From contig NZ_JACHOB010000001.1 in NCBI RefSeq assembly GCF_014199615.1, positions 1 through 64,000 on the forward strand: DNA of 64,000 bases, given 5' to 3'. This DNA is from Parvularcula dongshanensis. GTDB lineage: Bacteria; Pseudomonadota; Alphaproteobacteria; Caulobacterales; Parvularculaceae. Shown here piece by piece: positions 51,577 through 61,313 of this stretch (positions are counted from its first letter, which is position 1; the number at the start of each line of letters is the position of its first letter). The position numbers were made by a program, and so were the translations under genes. The notes below the pieces were generated by a model, which saw only the letters and a program-made list of their open reading frames with translations, did no database searches and was not told where the DNA came from.

Positions 51577-54500
51577 CTACTCGGCGGGTGCGGCCTGCGC
51601 GCTCTTCGCCTGCATCCCGCCGCGCCGCGCGCTCCGGTCGCTCGCCACGACCGTGTAGATCGCCGGCACGATGAAGAGCGTGAAGACCGTCCCTATGGCC
51701 ATGCCGACGCCGAGAACGAAGCTGATCGCGAAGCGGCTGTTGGCGCCCGGTCCGCTGCTGCCGATGAGGAGCGGGATCATGCCGACGAGCGTGCCGATGG
51801 TGGTCATCAGGATCGAGCGTAGACGGAGCGCGGCGGCCTTCTCCATCGCCTCGCGGCGTCCGAGGCCCTCGTCTTCCTGAATAGTGTTCGCGAACTCGAC
51901 GAGCAGGATGCCGTGGCGGATGATCGAACCCGAGAGGGCGAGAAGGCCGATCTGTGTGTAGATGTTGGCGCTGACGACGCCGAGCGCGAAGAAGAGAAGC
52001 GCGCCCGCGAGCGACATCGGCACGCTGACGAGCATGACGGCGGGGTCTCGGAAGCTCTCGTACTGCGCGGCGAGGGTCAGGTAGACGAGGACGATCGCGA
52101 GGGCGAAGGCGACGGCGATCGTCGAGCCCTGTTCTACGAACTGACGCGACACGCCGGCATAGTCGACGGTGTAGCCTGCGGGGAGCCGCTCGGCCTGCGC
52201 TTCCAGGAACTCGAGCGCCTCGCCGAGGGCGACGCCCTCCGCCGGGACGCCCGACAGGATCGCGGCGTTGAGCTGGTTGAAGCGGGTGAGGTCGGAGGGG
52301 CGGACTTCGGTGGAGACCTCGGTGAAGCTCGATAGCGGCACAAGCTGCCCCGCCCCGCCCCGCACGTAGTAATCGCCGAGCTGCTCCGGCGTCAGGCGGA
52401 AGCTGCGGTCCACCTGGGGAATGACGCGGTAGCTTCTGTCGTCGAGGCTGAAGTAGTTGACATAGCCCTCGCTCAGAAGGGTCGAGAGGTCCTGGCCGAG
52501 CGTGCCGATGTCGATGCCGAGCGCGGAAGCCTTGTCTCGGTCGACGATCAGTTCGCCCCGCGCGCGGTCGAAGCGGAGGTCGGAGTTGATCGACTGGAAG
52601 AGGCCGCTCTCGCGCGCGGCACGCAGGATCACTTCTGACTGCTCGAAGACGCCGCGCGGCTGATCGATCGATCCGATGACGAACTGTACCGGCGGGCCGC
52701 CCCCTGCGCCCGGCAGGGTCGGCGGCTCGATCACCTGCGCGCGCAGGCCGGCGATGCCGGAGACGGCGGCCTGAAGCCGGGGTTGCAGATCCTGTTGGCT
52801 CTCCTCGCGGTCGCCCCAATCCTTCATCACCGCGCCGCCCGACGCCGCCGTCGCCGCGTCGCCGCCATTGTTGACGAACGCCATCTCTACCGAATCGAAG
52901 CTTTGGATCGCCTCGCCGAGCTGCGCGCTCCACCGTTCGAGCTGGTCGATCGAGGTGTTGGGATCGCCCTCGGCCTGGACGAGGAGGAAGCCGTCATCCT
53001 CGGCCGGGGCGAGCTCGTTCTCCGCCGCCTGGTAGAGGAACCAGCAGCTGACGAGGATCGCAGCGCCAAGACCGATGAGGAGCCAGCGGGCATCGAGCGC
53101 GCGGGAGAGCGCCCTGCCGTAAGCGTCGGCGGTCTTGCGGAAGCCGTCATCGACCCACTTCGCGGGGCCCTTCTTCTCGTGCTTCCGGAGCAGCTTCGCG
53201 CACATCATCGGCGCGAGGGTGAGACCGATCACGCCCGACATGAGGGTCGCGCCCGCAATGGTGTAGGAGAACTCCGTGAACAAAGTGCCTGTCAGACCGC
53301 CGACGAAGCCGACCGGCGCGAAGACCGCGATGACGACGACGTTCATCGCGATGACCGAGGTCGCGAGCTCCTTCACGGTCTTCTTGGCCGCGGTCTCGGG
53401 GTCGTCGCCGTTCTCGATGTGACGCTCGGCGTTCTCGACCATGACGACGCCGTCGTCGACGATGGTGCCGATGGCGAGGATCAGCGCCAGGAGGGTCAGA
53501 AGGTTGATGGAGTAGCCGAGCATGCTCATCAGGAAGAAGGTCCCGACGATGGCGAGCGGCATGGCGACGGTCGGCACCAGCGCCGAGCGCCAGGAGCCGA
53601 GGAACAGCAAGATCACCGCGGTGACGATGAGCAGCGCCTGCCAGAGCGCGCTGACGACCTCGCCGATGTTCTCGTCGATGGCGACGGTCGCATCGTACAC
53701 GACCGTGCCGACCGTCCCGGCCGGCAGGCCCGCCTGGATGTCGGGGATGATCGCCCTTACGCCTTCGATCGTGCTCAGGAGGTTCGCCTCGGGCGAGACT
53801 TCGACCTCCATGAAGACCGCCGGACGACCGTTGACGAAGGTCGAGCTGCCGTAGGCTTCAGAGCCAAGGGCGACGCGGCCGATGTCCGACAGTCGGATGA
53901 TCGCATCGCCCGTCTGGCGGACGATCAGCTCTGCGAACGCCTCGACGGAGTCTATGTCCGTGTCGGCGTCGAGCGGCAGGGTGAAGGTCGAGCCCTTCGT
54001 CTCTCCGACCGCCGCCAGCGTGTTGCCGGCTTCGAGCGCGGCGCGCACGTCGGACGGCGCGACGTCGAGGGCCGCCATGCGGCGCGGGTCCAGCCAGACG
54101 CGAAGGGCGAGCTGCTGGTCGCCCTGGACGCGTGCCTCCTGGACGCCGTCCACCGTCTCGATCCTGGGACGGACGGCACGGTTGAGGTAGTCGGTGATCT
54201 CTTCGGGGTTCAGCGTCTCGCTCTGGAAGGAAAGGTAGAGCGCGTCGGTCTCGTCCTGCGTCACGACGTAGACGATCGAGTTCTCGGCCTCGGGCGGCAG
54301 CTGGTTGCTGACCTGGTTGATCTTGCTGAGGATCTGGGCGACCGCGTCGTTCGGATCGTAGTTGAGGTCGAGGTAGACCTCGATGCTGGACTGTCCCTGG
54401 CCGCTCGTGCTCTGCAGGTAGTCGATGCCCTCGGCGGAGGAGATCGACTGTTCGAGCGGGGTGGTGATGAAGCCGCGCACGAGCTCCGCATCGGCCCCGA

Positions 54501-54657
54501 TATAGGGTGTGTTGACGATGACCCGCGCGGCGCTGACCTCCGGGTACTCGCGGATCGTCAAGCGGCTCATCGCCTGAAGACCCAGGAGCAGGATGACGAG
54601 GCTGACGACGGTGGCGAGCACCGGACGCTCGACGAAGCGGAGGAGCGCGTTCTTCAC
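51577..54657 (-). CDS. RND-family efflux pump inner-membrane transporter (HAE1 type)
   Basis: 1026 residues. Standard RND layout: first membrane segment (RFVERPVLATVVSLVILLLG), large periplasmic porter domain 1, a central membrane block with the proton-relay acidic pair in ILAIGTIVDDGVVMVENAE, second porter domain (RALDARWLLIGLGAAILVSC onward) and the final block (ARLRLRSILMT-type motif at AAALRLRSILMTTIGTLVGM). The full length and motifs suggest a working pump exporting hydrophobic or amphiphilic compounds. Last gene of a three-gene operon, overlapping the adaptor gene by ATGA. Confidence 0.95.
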   Translation of the reverse strand: MKNALLRFVERPVLATVVSLVILLLGLQAMSRLTIREYPEVSAARVIVNTPYIGADAELVRGFITTPLEQSISSAEGIDYLQSTSGQGQSSIEVYLDLNYDPNDAVAQILSKINQVSNQLPPEAENSIVYVVTQDETDALYLSFQSETLNPEEITDYLNRAVRPRIETVDGVQEARVQGDQQLALRVWLDPRRMAALDVAPSDVRAALEAGNTLAAVGETKGSTFTLPLDADTDIDSVEAFAELIVRQTGDAIIRLSDIGRVALGSEAYGSSTFVNGRPAVFMEVEVSPEANLLSTIEGVRAIIPDIQAGLPAGTVGTVVYDATVAIDENIGEVVSALWQALLIVTAVILLFLGSWRSALVPTVAMPLAIVGTFFLMSMLGYSINLLTLLALILAIGTIVDDGVVMVENAERHIENGDDPETAAKKTVKELATSVIAMNVVVIAVFAPVGFVGGLTGTLFTEFSYTIAGATLMSGVIGLTLAPMMCAKLLRKHEKKGPAKWVDDGFRKTADAYGRALSRALDARWLLIGLGAAILVSCWFLYQAAENELAPAEDDGFLLVQAEGDPNTSIDQLERWSAQLGEAIQSFDSVEMAFVNNGGDAATAASGGAVMKDWGDREESQQDLQPRLQAAVSGIAGLRAQVIEPPTLPGAGGGPPVQFVIGSIDQPRGVFEQSEVILRAARESGLFQSINSDLRFDRARGELIVDRDKASALGIDIGTLGQDLSTLLSEGYVNYFSLDDRSYRVIPQVDRSFRLTPEQLGDYYVRGGAGQLVPLSSFTEVSTEVRPSDLTRFNQLNAAILSGVPAEGVALGEALEFLEAQAERLPAGYTVDYAGVSRQFVEQGSTIAVAFALAIVLVYLTLAAQYESFRDPAVMLVSVPMSLAGALLFFALGVVSANIYTQIGLLALSGSIIRHGILLVEFANTIQEDEGLGRREAMEKAAALRLRSILMTTIGTLVGMIPLLIGSSGPGANSRFAISFVLGVGMAIGTVFTLFIVPAIYTVVASDRSARRGGMQAKSAQAAPAE

Positions 54658-56090
54658 GGTACGGCCGGTCGCTCTGTGGCACCCTCGCCTGCGTCCTGAT
54701 CGCCAATCGTCACCGCAACGCCGTCGTCGAGCTTGAGCTGGCCCGCCGTGACGACGCGCTCGCCGCCTTGCAGCCCTTCGGTGACCTCGACATCGAGGCC
54801 GCGCTGCTCGCCCGTCTCGACGAAGACGGTCTTCGCGACGAGGCCGGTCTCGGCGGGAGCGCCGCCCTCTCCCCCTCGCGCGTTTTGGCCGTCCGCCGCG
54901 TTCCCGCCCCTACGCTGCCCGGCGCCGCTTCGGGCCTGACCCGGCTCTTCGTCCGAAGCGTCGCCCCCCTGCCCTTCGCCGTTGCCGCCGCCGAGGAGAC
55001 CGCCGAGAAAGCCGCCGTCTTCCTCTTCCGCCGCCTCGCCTCTTTCTCGTTGGCGCTGCTGCTCTTCTGGGTCTGGCGGGCCGACCACGTAGACGGCCGT
55101 GCCGTAGGCGTTCCGCGCGATCGCGGTCTGAGGCACCACCACGACCTGTCGCTCGCCGGGCAGAAGCACCGTCACGTCGGCGAACATGCCGGGGCGCAGG
55201 GCCTGGTCCTCGTTGGGTATGGTCGCCTGCACCGTGACGCTGCGCGTCTCTTCGGCGATCTCCGGGCTCACGGCGGTGATTCTCCCCGCGAAGGTCCGCC
55301 CCGGGAAGGAGTCGGCTTGAAGCTCTACTTCGACCCCCCCCTCGACGAGGCCGAAGGCGGCTTCGGGAAGCTCGAAGTTCACGTAGATCGGGGCGATCTG
55401 CTGCAGGGTGACGACCGGGGTGCCCGCGCCGACATACTGGCCGAGGCTGACTTCCCTTATGCCGAGCGTCCCGCTGAAGGGTGCCTCGATCGTCTTCTTG
55501 TCGATCGCAGCCCGAGTCTGTTCCGCCTGCGCCGCCAACCCCTCGAAGGTCGCTCGCGCCGCCTCGACGTCCGCCTCCGCCGTCGCGCCTCTTTCTATGA
55601 GGCGCTGCTGACGGTCGTAGGCGAGGCGCGCCTGATCGCGCTGCGCTTCGAGCGCGGCGAGCGCCGCCTGCTCCGTGCTCGTATCGAGCCTTACGAGGAG
55701 CTCGCCCTCTTCCACCTCCGTACCGTTCTCGAAGCTGATCTCCTCGACCGTGCCTCCGAGCTCGGTCGTCACGTCGACGCCCTGTATGGCTTCGAGCGTG
55801 CCGACCGCGCTTAGCTGGTCGTTCCAGGCGACTCGCCTCGCCTCCTCGACGCTGACCGTCGGGGGCGGCTGGCCCTGCTCTTCGCCGCCATCCCCGCCCC
55901 TCAAGAGGAAGAAGAGAACCAGGAGAGCGAGAAGCAGGAGAGCCGCGCCGATCAGAACGCCTCGGCGACGCCAGAAGGGTGTCCGGTCTCGTGCTCCTTC
56001 AGGGGACGCGCGCTCATCCCTTTCCGGCGCGGGCAGCCGCTCATGCGCCTCGGGTTCGGGCAGAGCCGGGCGTCCGTCGATCACCTTCAT
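54654..56090 (-). CDS. RND efflux periplasmic adaptor subunit (membrane fusion protein)
   Basis: 478 residues. Long polar cytoplasmic tail (1-42), one membrane anchor (VLIGAALLLLALLVLFFLLR), barrel-sandwich lipoyl halves (VGTLEAIQGVDVTTELGGTV and TIEAPFSGTLGIREVSLGQY) flanking a coiled-coil hairpin, beta-barrel and membrane-proximal domains. Unusual: a low-complexity Gly/Glu/Asp/Arg-rich insertion of about 75 residues (338-415) within the membrane-proximal domain. ATGA overlaps on both sides show tight coupling with the outer-membrane and pump genes. Confidence 0.93.
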   Translation of the reverse strand: MKVIDGRPALPEPEAHERLPAPERDERASPEGARDRTPFWRRRGVLIGAALLLLALLVLFFLLRGGDGGEEQGQPPPTVSVEEARRVAWNDQLSAVGTLEAIQGVDVTTELGGTVEEISFENGTEVEEGELLVRLDTSTEQAALAALEAQRDQARLAYDRQQRLIERGATAEADVEAARATFEGLAAQAEQTRAAIDKKTIEAPFSGTLGIREVSLGQYVGAGTPVVTLQQIAPIYVNFELPEAAFGLVEGGVEVELQADSFPGRTFAGRITAVSPEIAEETRSVTVQATIPNEDQALRPGMFADVTVLLPGERQVVVVPQTAIARNAYGTAVYVVGPPDPEEQQRQRERGEAAEEEDGGFLGGLLGGGNGEGQGGDASDEEPGQARSGAGQRRGGNAADGQNARGGEGGAPAETGLVAKTVFVETGEQRGLDVEVTEGLQGGERVVTAGQLKLDDGVAVTIGDQDAGEGATERPAVP

Positions 56091-57733
56091 CGTTCGCTCA
56101 CCAAGCTTACGGGGTTCTCGCCGTCGTTCAGCGCCTCGCGCGTCGCGGCGAGGTGTCGGCGATCTTCGTCGGCGGCCAAGCGGACCTCGTCGACGGGCCC
56201 CGGACCCAGGGCGGCAAGAAGGCGTGCCGTGTCCTGAAACCGCTGCGCCAACGCGTCGATATAGGCGAAGCGCGCCTCCTCGTAGCGTTGTTGGACGACG
56301 GAGACCTCGATCGGGCTGATCGCCCCCTCGTTCAGTCGAAACAGGGCGAGGTCGTAGCTTTCGGAAGCAGCATCGAGCGCGACCTCCTGGGCGGCGAGGC
56401 TCACGGCGTCGTTTTCGAGCGCACGGATGCCGTCCGCAACTTCCGTAAAGGCGGCAAGGACACGGTCGCGGTAGAGCGCCAACGCCTCTTCGTAAGCGGC
56501 GACCGCTACGTCGCGTTCGGCCCGCCGCCGTCCGCCGTCGAAGATCGGCGCGAAGAGGCCACCGCCTACGGACCAGAAGCTATCGAGCGCGCCGCCCGTT
56601 CCGCCCACGCCGAAGCCCGCATCGAGCGTCAGGTTCGGGTAGAGGTCCGCCGCTGCGACGCCAATCTCCGCGCTGGCTCGGCGCAGAAGGGACTCCGAAG
56701 CGAGGACGTCCGGCCGCGTCCTGACGAGACGCGAAGGAAGGGCGATCGGGACGTCGTCGGGGAGGTTCAGCTCGGCTAGGGTGATCCGAAACGATCCGGC
56801 GTCGGCGGGCGGGCGGCCCGTCAGGCGGGCGAGCGCATTCTCGGTCTGCGAAAGCTGCGTCCGCAGCGGCGGAACGGTCGCGCGCAGCGCCGCGACGTCT
56901 GCGAGGGCCGTGACGAGGTCTGCACGTGCGGAGGCACCTTCCTCTACGCGAACCCTGATGAGGTCGATTCGATCTTCCTGGCTCGCGATCAGCGCCTCGC
57001 GCGCGTCTATCTGATCGCGAAGGGCCGCAAGCTCCAGCGCCGTACTGACGATGTTCCCCGCCACCGCGAGGTAGGCCGCTTGTAGTTCTTGACGTTGCCG
57101 TTCGAGCTCGGCGCCAGCCGCCTCGACGAGGCGACGGTTCCGACCCGCAAGGTCGAGGTCGTAGGTCACGGTGGCGCCGGCGGTGTACACCTCGTAAGCG
57201 TCGTCGCGACCTGTGCCGCCGGTCGCAAGGTCGGTCCCACCACCCGTTTCTTCCCCGGTTCCGTCGTCCGCGCCGGAGGAATTCCCTTCTCCCGTACCGG
57301 TCGGCCCCGTCCCGCCGTCATCGCCGACGCCGCCGTCGAACGCGGCGGCTGTTCCGCCGGCTCCTCGTCCCTGGCCATAGGAGGCGGAGGCATCACCGAT
57401 CAGTTCCGGCGCGCGGAGGCCCCGCCGCGCCGCGAGCGTCGCCCGCGCGCCGCGCAGCCGCGCGCGGGCCGCCTCGAGCGTCAAATTGCCTTCGAAGCCC
57501 CGTGCGACGAGCGCGTCGAGCGAAGAAGAACCGAACCACTGCCACCATCCGGCGGGTGCCGTTCCGCCGCGCAGGAAGCGCTGATCGCCGCCCACCGCGG
57601 CGGCCACGGTCGGATCGTCGGGCACGACGTATGCCGCCTCGTCCGGCGTCGACGGGCGACGGTAATCCGGCCCGGCGATGCAGCCTAGGAGGAGCATGAG
57701 CGGTAGGAACGCGAGAGCGGCGTGCGGCTTCAT
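56087..57733 (-). CDS. Outer-membrane efflux lipoprotein (OprM/NodT family)
   Basis: 548 residues from ATG 57733. Lipoprotein signal (MKPHAALAFLPLMLLLGC, Cys18) and the NodT family opening GPDYRRPSTP. Two repeats of the TolC-type alpha-barrel follow (NLTLEAARARLRGARATLAA; SLLRRASAEIGVAAADLYPN). A striking Gly/Thr/Asp-rich insertion at about 120-178 (GTGPTGTGEGNSSGADDGTG) lies where the first beta strands of the barrel should be, so it probably forms a long extracellular loop. First gene of the efflux operon. Confidence 0.92.
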   Translation of the reverse strand: MKPHAALAFLPLMLLLGCIAGPDYRRPSTPDEAAYVVPDDPTVAAAVGGDQRFLRGGTAPAGWWQWFGSSSLDALVARGFEGNLTLEAARARLRGARATLAARRGLRAPELIGDASASYGQGRGAGGTAAAFDGGVGDDGGTGPTGTGEGNSSGADDGTGEETGGGTDLATGGTGRDDAYEVYTAGATVTYDLDLAGRNRRLVEAAGAELERQRQELQAAYLAVAGNIVSTALELAALRDQIDAREALIASQEDRIDLIRVRVEEGASARADLVTALADVAALRATVPPLRTQLSQTENALARLTGRPPADAGSFRITLAELNLPDDVPIALPSRLVRTRPDVLASESLLRRASAEIGVAAADLYPNLTLDAGFGVGGTGGALDSFWSVGGGLFAPIFDGGRRRAERDVAVAAYEEALALYRDRVLAAFTEVADGIRALENDAVSLAAQEVALDAASESYDLALFRLNEGAISPIEVSVVQQRYEEARFAYIDALAQRFQDTARLLAALGPGPVDEVRLAADEDRRHLAATREALNDGENPVSLVSER

Positions 57734-58126
57734 CCCTTTGGATCGGTGACGGCGGCCGGGCGGCCATGATTCCGATCTAGGAGGGCAGCGTGAAAAGGCG
57801 ACGCCAGGCGTGGGCTTAGCCGGCCTAGCGCCACCAAATCTCGCCAAGAGGGATCGGAACCAAGCGGGCTTGGCGTTGCGCGAACCGTATTACCGTGCGG
57901 ATTGCGTCCCTCTGGACGCTGCGGGTCGATCTTCGGATGCGTTTGGCGCGAGAGTGGCGGTGAGCAGCGCGCGGGCCGGAAGCGTTCGGCGACATGGTCA
58001 TCGCCTTCAATCTGTCGGTGTGCGCCTTCCTCGACGTCATGTCGGCTCGCTGTTACGAGCGATGATGGCTCGCGCATCCCACTACACAGATGCCCGGCGA
58101 GAAGCCCCGATACGGGAAGTACCTTT
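57734..58126. other. Divergent intergenic region between the efflux operon and the TVP38 gene
   Basis: About 390 bp containing the promoters of both transcription units. No regulator gene (for example TetR) is present here, which is unusual beside an RND operon. An open frame continues upstream of the TVP38 start, but its composition is not protein-like. Confidence 0.45.
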
Positions 58127-58879
58127 GTGACGTCGTCTTCCCCGCCGCGGACCGCATCAGGCCCATCATGGAAGCGCTTCGCACCGATCGGCGTCATCGC
58201 CCTCGCGCTCGGCATATTCTTCGTCAGCGGCGCCTACCGCTACTTGTCGCTCGACGCGCTTCAGGATCATCAAACCGAGCTCGAGGGCTTCATAGGCGAC
58301 TTCTACCTGCGCTCAGTCGTCCTCTTCGTCCTGGCCTATACCCTCCTCGTGGCGATCAGCTTTCCAGGGGCGTCGTTCCTCACGATCGCCAGCGGATTCC
58401 TGTTCGGCCTTTGGGTCGGGACCGGCGTCGTCGTCGTCGGCGCCACCGCGGGTGCGGTCCTCCTCTACCTCGCGGCGAGAACGGTGTTCGGCGACAGTCT
58501 GCGCCGGAGGGCCGGAGGCTTCGTTGCGAAGATGCGCGACGGCTTCGCCGAGAACGAACTGAGCTACATGTTCATCCTGCGGCTCGTGCCCCTCTTCCCC
58601 TTCTGGGCGGTCAACATCGCGGGGGGCGTCGCCGGGGTCCGGCTCCGCAACTACACGCTCGGCACCTTGCTTGGGATCATCCCGGGCAGCTTCGTCTACG
58701 TTTCGATCGGCAACGGCATCGCGGCTGGCGTCGCCGACGCCGGTGACTTGAGCCTCGGCGCGCTCCTGACGCAGCCCGAGATCGTCTTGCCGCTCATCGG
58801 GCTGATCGCGCTCGCCTTGGTGCCCGTCGCCTATAGGTCCCTTCGGCGACGCGGCGGTAGGGCGGCTGGGAACGGCTGA
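58127..58879 (+). CDS. TVP38/TMEM64-family (SNARE-associated/DedA-like) membrane protein
   Basis: About 250 residues from GTG 58127 (GGGAAG about 7 bases upstream); the start is uncertain. The family core is clear: LLVAISFPGASFLTIASGFL, FGLWVGTGVVVVGATAGAVL, and FILRLVPLFPFWAVNIAGGV with the conserved Arg-x-x-Pro and Asn. Five or six membrane segments. In bacteria TVP38 genes often precede a pyridine-nucleotide-disulfide oxidoreductase, as here (gap 53 bp). Confidence 0.88.
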   Translation: MTSSSPPRTASGPSWKRFAPIGVIALALGIFFVSGAYRYLSLDALQDHQTELEGFIGDFYLRSVVLFVLAYTLLVAISFPGASFLTIASGFLFGLWVGTGVVVVGATAGAVLLYLAARTVFGDSLRRRAGGFVAKMRDGFAENELSYMFILRLVPLFPFWAVNIAGGVAGVRLRNYTLGTLLGIIPGSFVYVSIGNGIAAGVADAGDLSLGALLTQPEIVLPLIGLIALALVPVAYRSLRRRGGRAAGNG

Positions 58880-58932
58880 TTCACCCCGGGCTGGCCGAGC
58901 GTATGACGGTCCGACCACCTACGGAGTTGACC

Positions 58933-60408
58933 ATGGCCTTCGAGACTGAGCACCCGGCCCCCGGCGCGCCGCCGCGCGGCGACATCGAAGCCGATGTCTG
59001 CGTCATCGGTGCGGGTTCGGGCGGACTTTCCACAGCTTACGGAACGTCCCAGCTCGGCCGAAAGACCGTTCTCATCGAAGGTGCGCAGATGGGGGGCGAC
59101 TGCCTCAACTTCGGGTGCGTGCCCTCCAAGGCGCTCCTGGCCGCGGGAAAGGCGGCTCAGCACGCAAGGGAGGCGGGCCGCTTCGGCGTCACCCTGGCTG
59201 AACCGGAAGTCGACTTCGCGAAGGTGCACGAGCACGTCCGCGGCGTCATCGAGACGATCGCGCCCAACGATTCGGTCGAGCGTTACGAGGGCCTCGGCGT
59301 CACGGTCATCCGCGCCTGGGCGCGCTTCACCGGTCCCGATACGCTGGTCGCCGGGGACACCACTGTGCGCGCCAAGCACTTCGTTCTCGCAACCGGATCG
59401 CGTCCTTCCGTTCCGGCGATCGAAGGCCTCGATCAGGTTCCCTACCTCACCAACGAGATCCTGTTCGACCTTACCGAACGACCGCGCCACCTCATCATCA
59501 TCGGTGGGGGCCCGATCGGCCTCGAGATGGCGCAGGCCCACCGCCGCCTCGGCTCGGACGTCACGGTGGTCGAAGGCGGAGCGATCCTTGGCAAGGACGA
59601 CCCGGAACTGGTCGCTGAGGTCCGTAAGGCCGTCTCGCAGGACGGCGTCCGCATCGAAGAAGATGCGAAGGTCGTCCTTGTCGAGAAGAACGGGAATGGC
59701 GGCCTCACCCTGCGCGCCGAGCGGGATGGCCGGACGTTCGAGGTCGCCGGAAGCCACCTCCTCGTCGCGGTCGGCCGTGAGCCCAACATAGAGAAACTCG
59801 GGCTGGAAGCGGCAGGGGTGGAGACCGACGAGAACGGCGTGAAGGTCGACGAGTACCTGCGCACGACGAACCGGCGCGTCTGGGCGGTGGGCGACGTCGC
59901 GGGCGGCCTCAAGTTCACGCACGTCGCGGGCTACCATGCCGGCCTCGTCGTCAGGAACATGCTCTTCAAAGTCTCGAAGGCGAAGAACGAGGCGGCCGCG
60001 AAGGCGCCGCACGTCACCTACACCGATCCCGAGCTCGCGCAGATCGGCCTGACCGAGGCCGAGGCGAAGAAGATCGACCATAAGGTGGCGCGGTTCGCCT
60101 ATCATGAGAACGATCGCGCCATCGCTGAGCGGACCCCGCAGGGCTTCGCCAAGGTGATCGTCGGCAAGGGCGGCAAGGTCTTAGGCGCCGGCATCGTCGG
60201 GAAGAACGCGGGCGAGTTGATCGGGCTTTGGGCGCTAGCCGTCAGCAGCGAACTCAAACTGACGGCGATAACGTCGATGATCGCGCCCTATCCGACCCTG
60301 ACGGAGGTCTCGAAGCGGGCGGCCTCCGCCTACTACACGGACACGCTCTTCTCGGACCGGACGAAGAAGGTCGTTAGTGCGCTGAGCGTCCTCGACGGCG
60401 TGCTGTGA
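58933..60408 (+). CDS. FAD-dependent class I disulfide oxidoreductase, MerA-like subgroup
   Basis: 491 residues from ATG 58933, chosen for GGAG 7 bases upstream. FAD motif VCVIGAGSGGLSTAYGTSQL, redox-active pair Cys57/Cys62 in GGDCLNFGCVPSKA, NAD(P) motif IIIGGGPIGLEMAQAHRRLG, ATG motif LATGSRPSVPA and VWAVGDVAGGL. The C-terminal dimer domain has IAPYPTLTEVSKRA, where dihydrolipoamide dehydrogenases have His-Pro-Thr: the catalytic His is Tyr here, as in mercuric-reductase-like relatives. There is no N-terminal metal-binding domain and no C-terminal Cys pair, so it is not a typical mercuric reductase. Paired with TVP38. Confidence 0.92.
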   Translation: MAFETEHPAPGAPPRGDIEADVCVIGAGSGGLSTAYGTSQLGRKTVLIEGAQMGGDCLNFGCVPSKALLAAGKAAQHAREAGRFGVTLAEPEVDFAKVHEHVRGVIETIAPNDSVERYEGLGVTVIRAWARFTGPDTLVAGDTTVRAKHFVLATGSRPSVPAIEGLDQVPYLTNEILFDLTERPRHLIIIGGGPIGLEMAQAHRRLGSDVTVVEGGAILGKDDPELVAEVRKAVSQDGVRIEEDAKVVLVEKNGNGGLTLRAERDGRTFEVAGSHLLVAVGREPNIEKLGLEAAGVETDENGVKVDEYLRTTNRRVWAVGDVAGGLKFTHVAGYHAGLVVRNMLFKVSKAKNEAAAKAPHVTYTDPELAQIGLTEAEAKKIDHKVARFAYHENDRAIAERTPQGFAKVIVGKGGKVLGAGIVGKNAGELIGLWALAVSSELKLTAITSMIAPYPTLTEVSKRAASAYYTDTLFSDRTKKVVSALSVLDGVL

Positions 60409-60493
60409 GCGTGGTCGCGCCGCGAACGTTCCGGCGCGCGGCAAGTCCGGCGCCCGCACGGATCGTGCCGGGCACGGTGAAGAGGACGTCACC

Positions 60494-61135
60494 CTAGAAG
60501 CCGGCGGACGCCGTACCCATGCTCGGCAGAGCGAGCCGCTCGGGCACGTCGGAGAGTCGCGCCGCGACCCTGTCCGCGGAAGCGCTGATGTCGCGGGCCG
60601 CGTCGGTGAAGGCGTCCTTGACGGCGCGGATCTCGGTCTTGCTCAGCCGTACCGCTTCGTCCTGCTTGTCGCGGATCAACCCCAAGGCGTCCGTGTAGAG
60701 CGTAGCGCAGCGACGGACATCGCCGATCGCGTCTTCCAGAAGGGCGACGTCGTCCATGACCGGAACGAGCGCCGTCGCCGCGGCCTGGCCTGCCTCCGCC
60801 ACGGCCCGCGCCCGCCTGAGGGCCTCGTCGATGTCGGCGAAGACGGCGGGCAAGGGGTCCGGCGCCGTGACGCCCTGGAGGTACGCCTCGGCGGCGGCCT
60901 TCCGGGCCCTGTCGTGCCCCCCGAAGACGATCAGTCCCAGCGCTTCGTTGGCCGTAGGCTCGGGCGGCACGGAGGCGTCGAGCGCCGCCAAGGCTTCGGT
61001 CAAGGCGATCCGTTCCTGAACAGGCGCCGCATCCGCGACCTCTCCCCCGCCGAGACCCGGCAGGGAGACCGTCACGCTCGCGCAGCTGCACAAAGAGAAG
61101 GCACCGAAGCTTGCGATCGCGAGACGTGCTTTCAT
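60494..61135 (-). CDS. Hypothetical lipoprotein, helical
   Basis: 213 residues. Lipoprotein signal MKARLAIASFGAFSLCSC, with Cys18 the likely lipid site (Cys16 less so). The mature part is nearly all helical with Ala-rich heptads (ADIDEALRRARAVAEAGQAA, DAFTDAARDISASADRVAAR). No family recognised. An isolated minus-strand gene convergent with the flavoprotein gene. Confidence 0.65.
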   Translation of the reverse strand: MKARLAIASFGAFSLCSCASVTVSLPGLGGGEVADAAPVQERIALTEALAALDASVPPEPTANEALGLIVFGGHDRARKAAAEAYLQGVTAPDPLPAVFADIDEALRRARAVAEAGQAAATALVPVMDDVALLEDAIGDVRRCATLYTDALGLIRDKQDEAVRLSKTEIRAVKDAFTDAARDISASADRVAARLSDVPERLALPSMGTASAGF

Positions 61136-61313
61136 CCATCCCTCGTCCAGGCTTACGGGGCCAGGCTTACGGAGCCAGAGCTGCCGTCCGGTGAGACGAC
61201 CCCGAAGATGGGGTTGTGTCGCCAGAGTGTTACTCTATTCCAAACAGGAACCCGACAATATCACCGCCGCGCAAGTGGCGCACCCTCAACGTTCAGTTTC
61301 AACCCCTTAGTCG

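Noticed and set aside
52783-54699. Long frame antisense to the RND pump
   Set aside because: Mirror frame of a clear RND gene, with no protein-like pattern.
61151-61177. Short direct repeat CCAGGCTTACGG, two copies in tandem
   Set aside because: Twelve bases repeated once, 15 bp apart, in a gap. Too short to separate from a local duplication without function.
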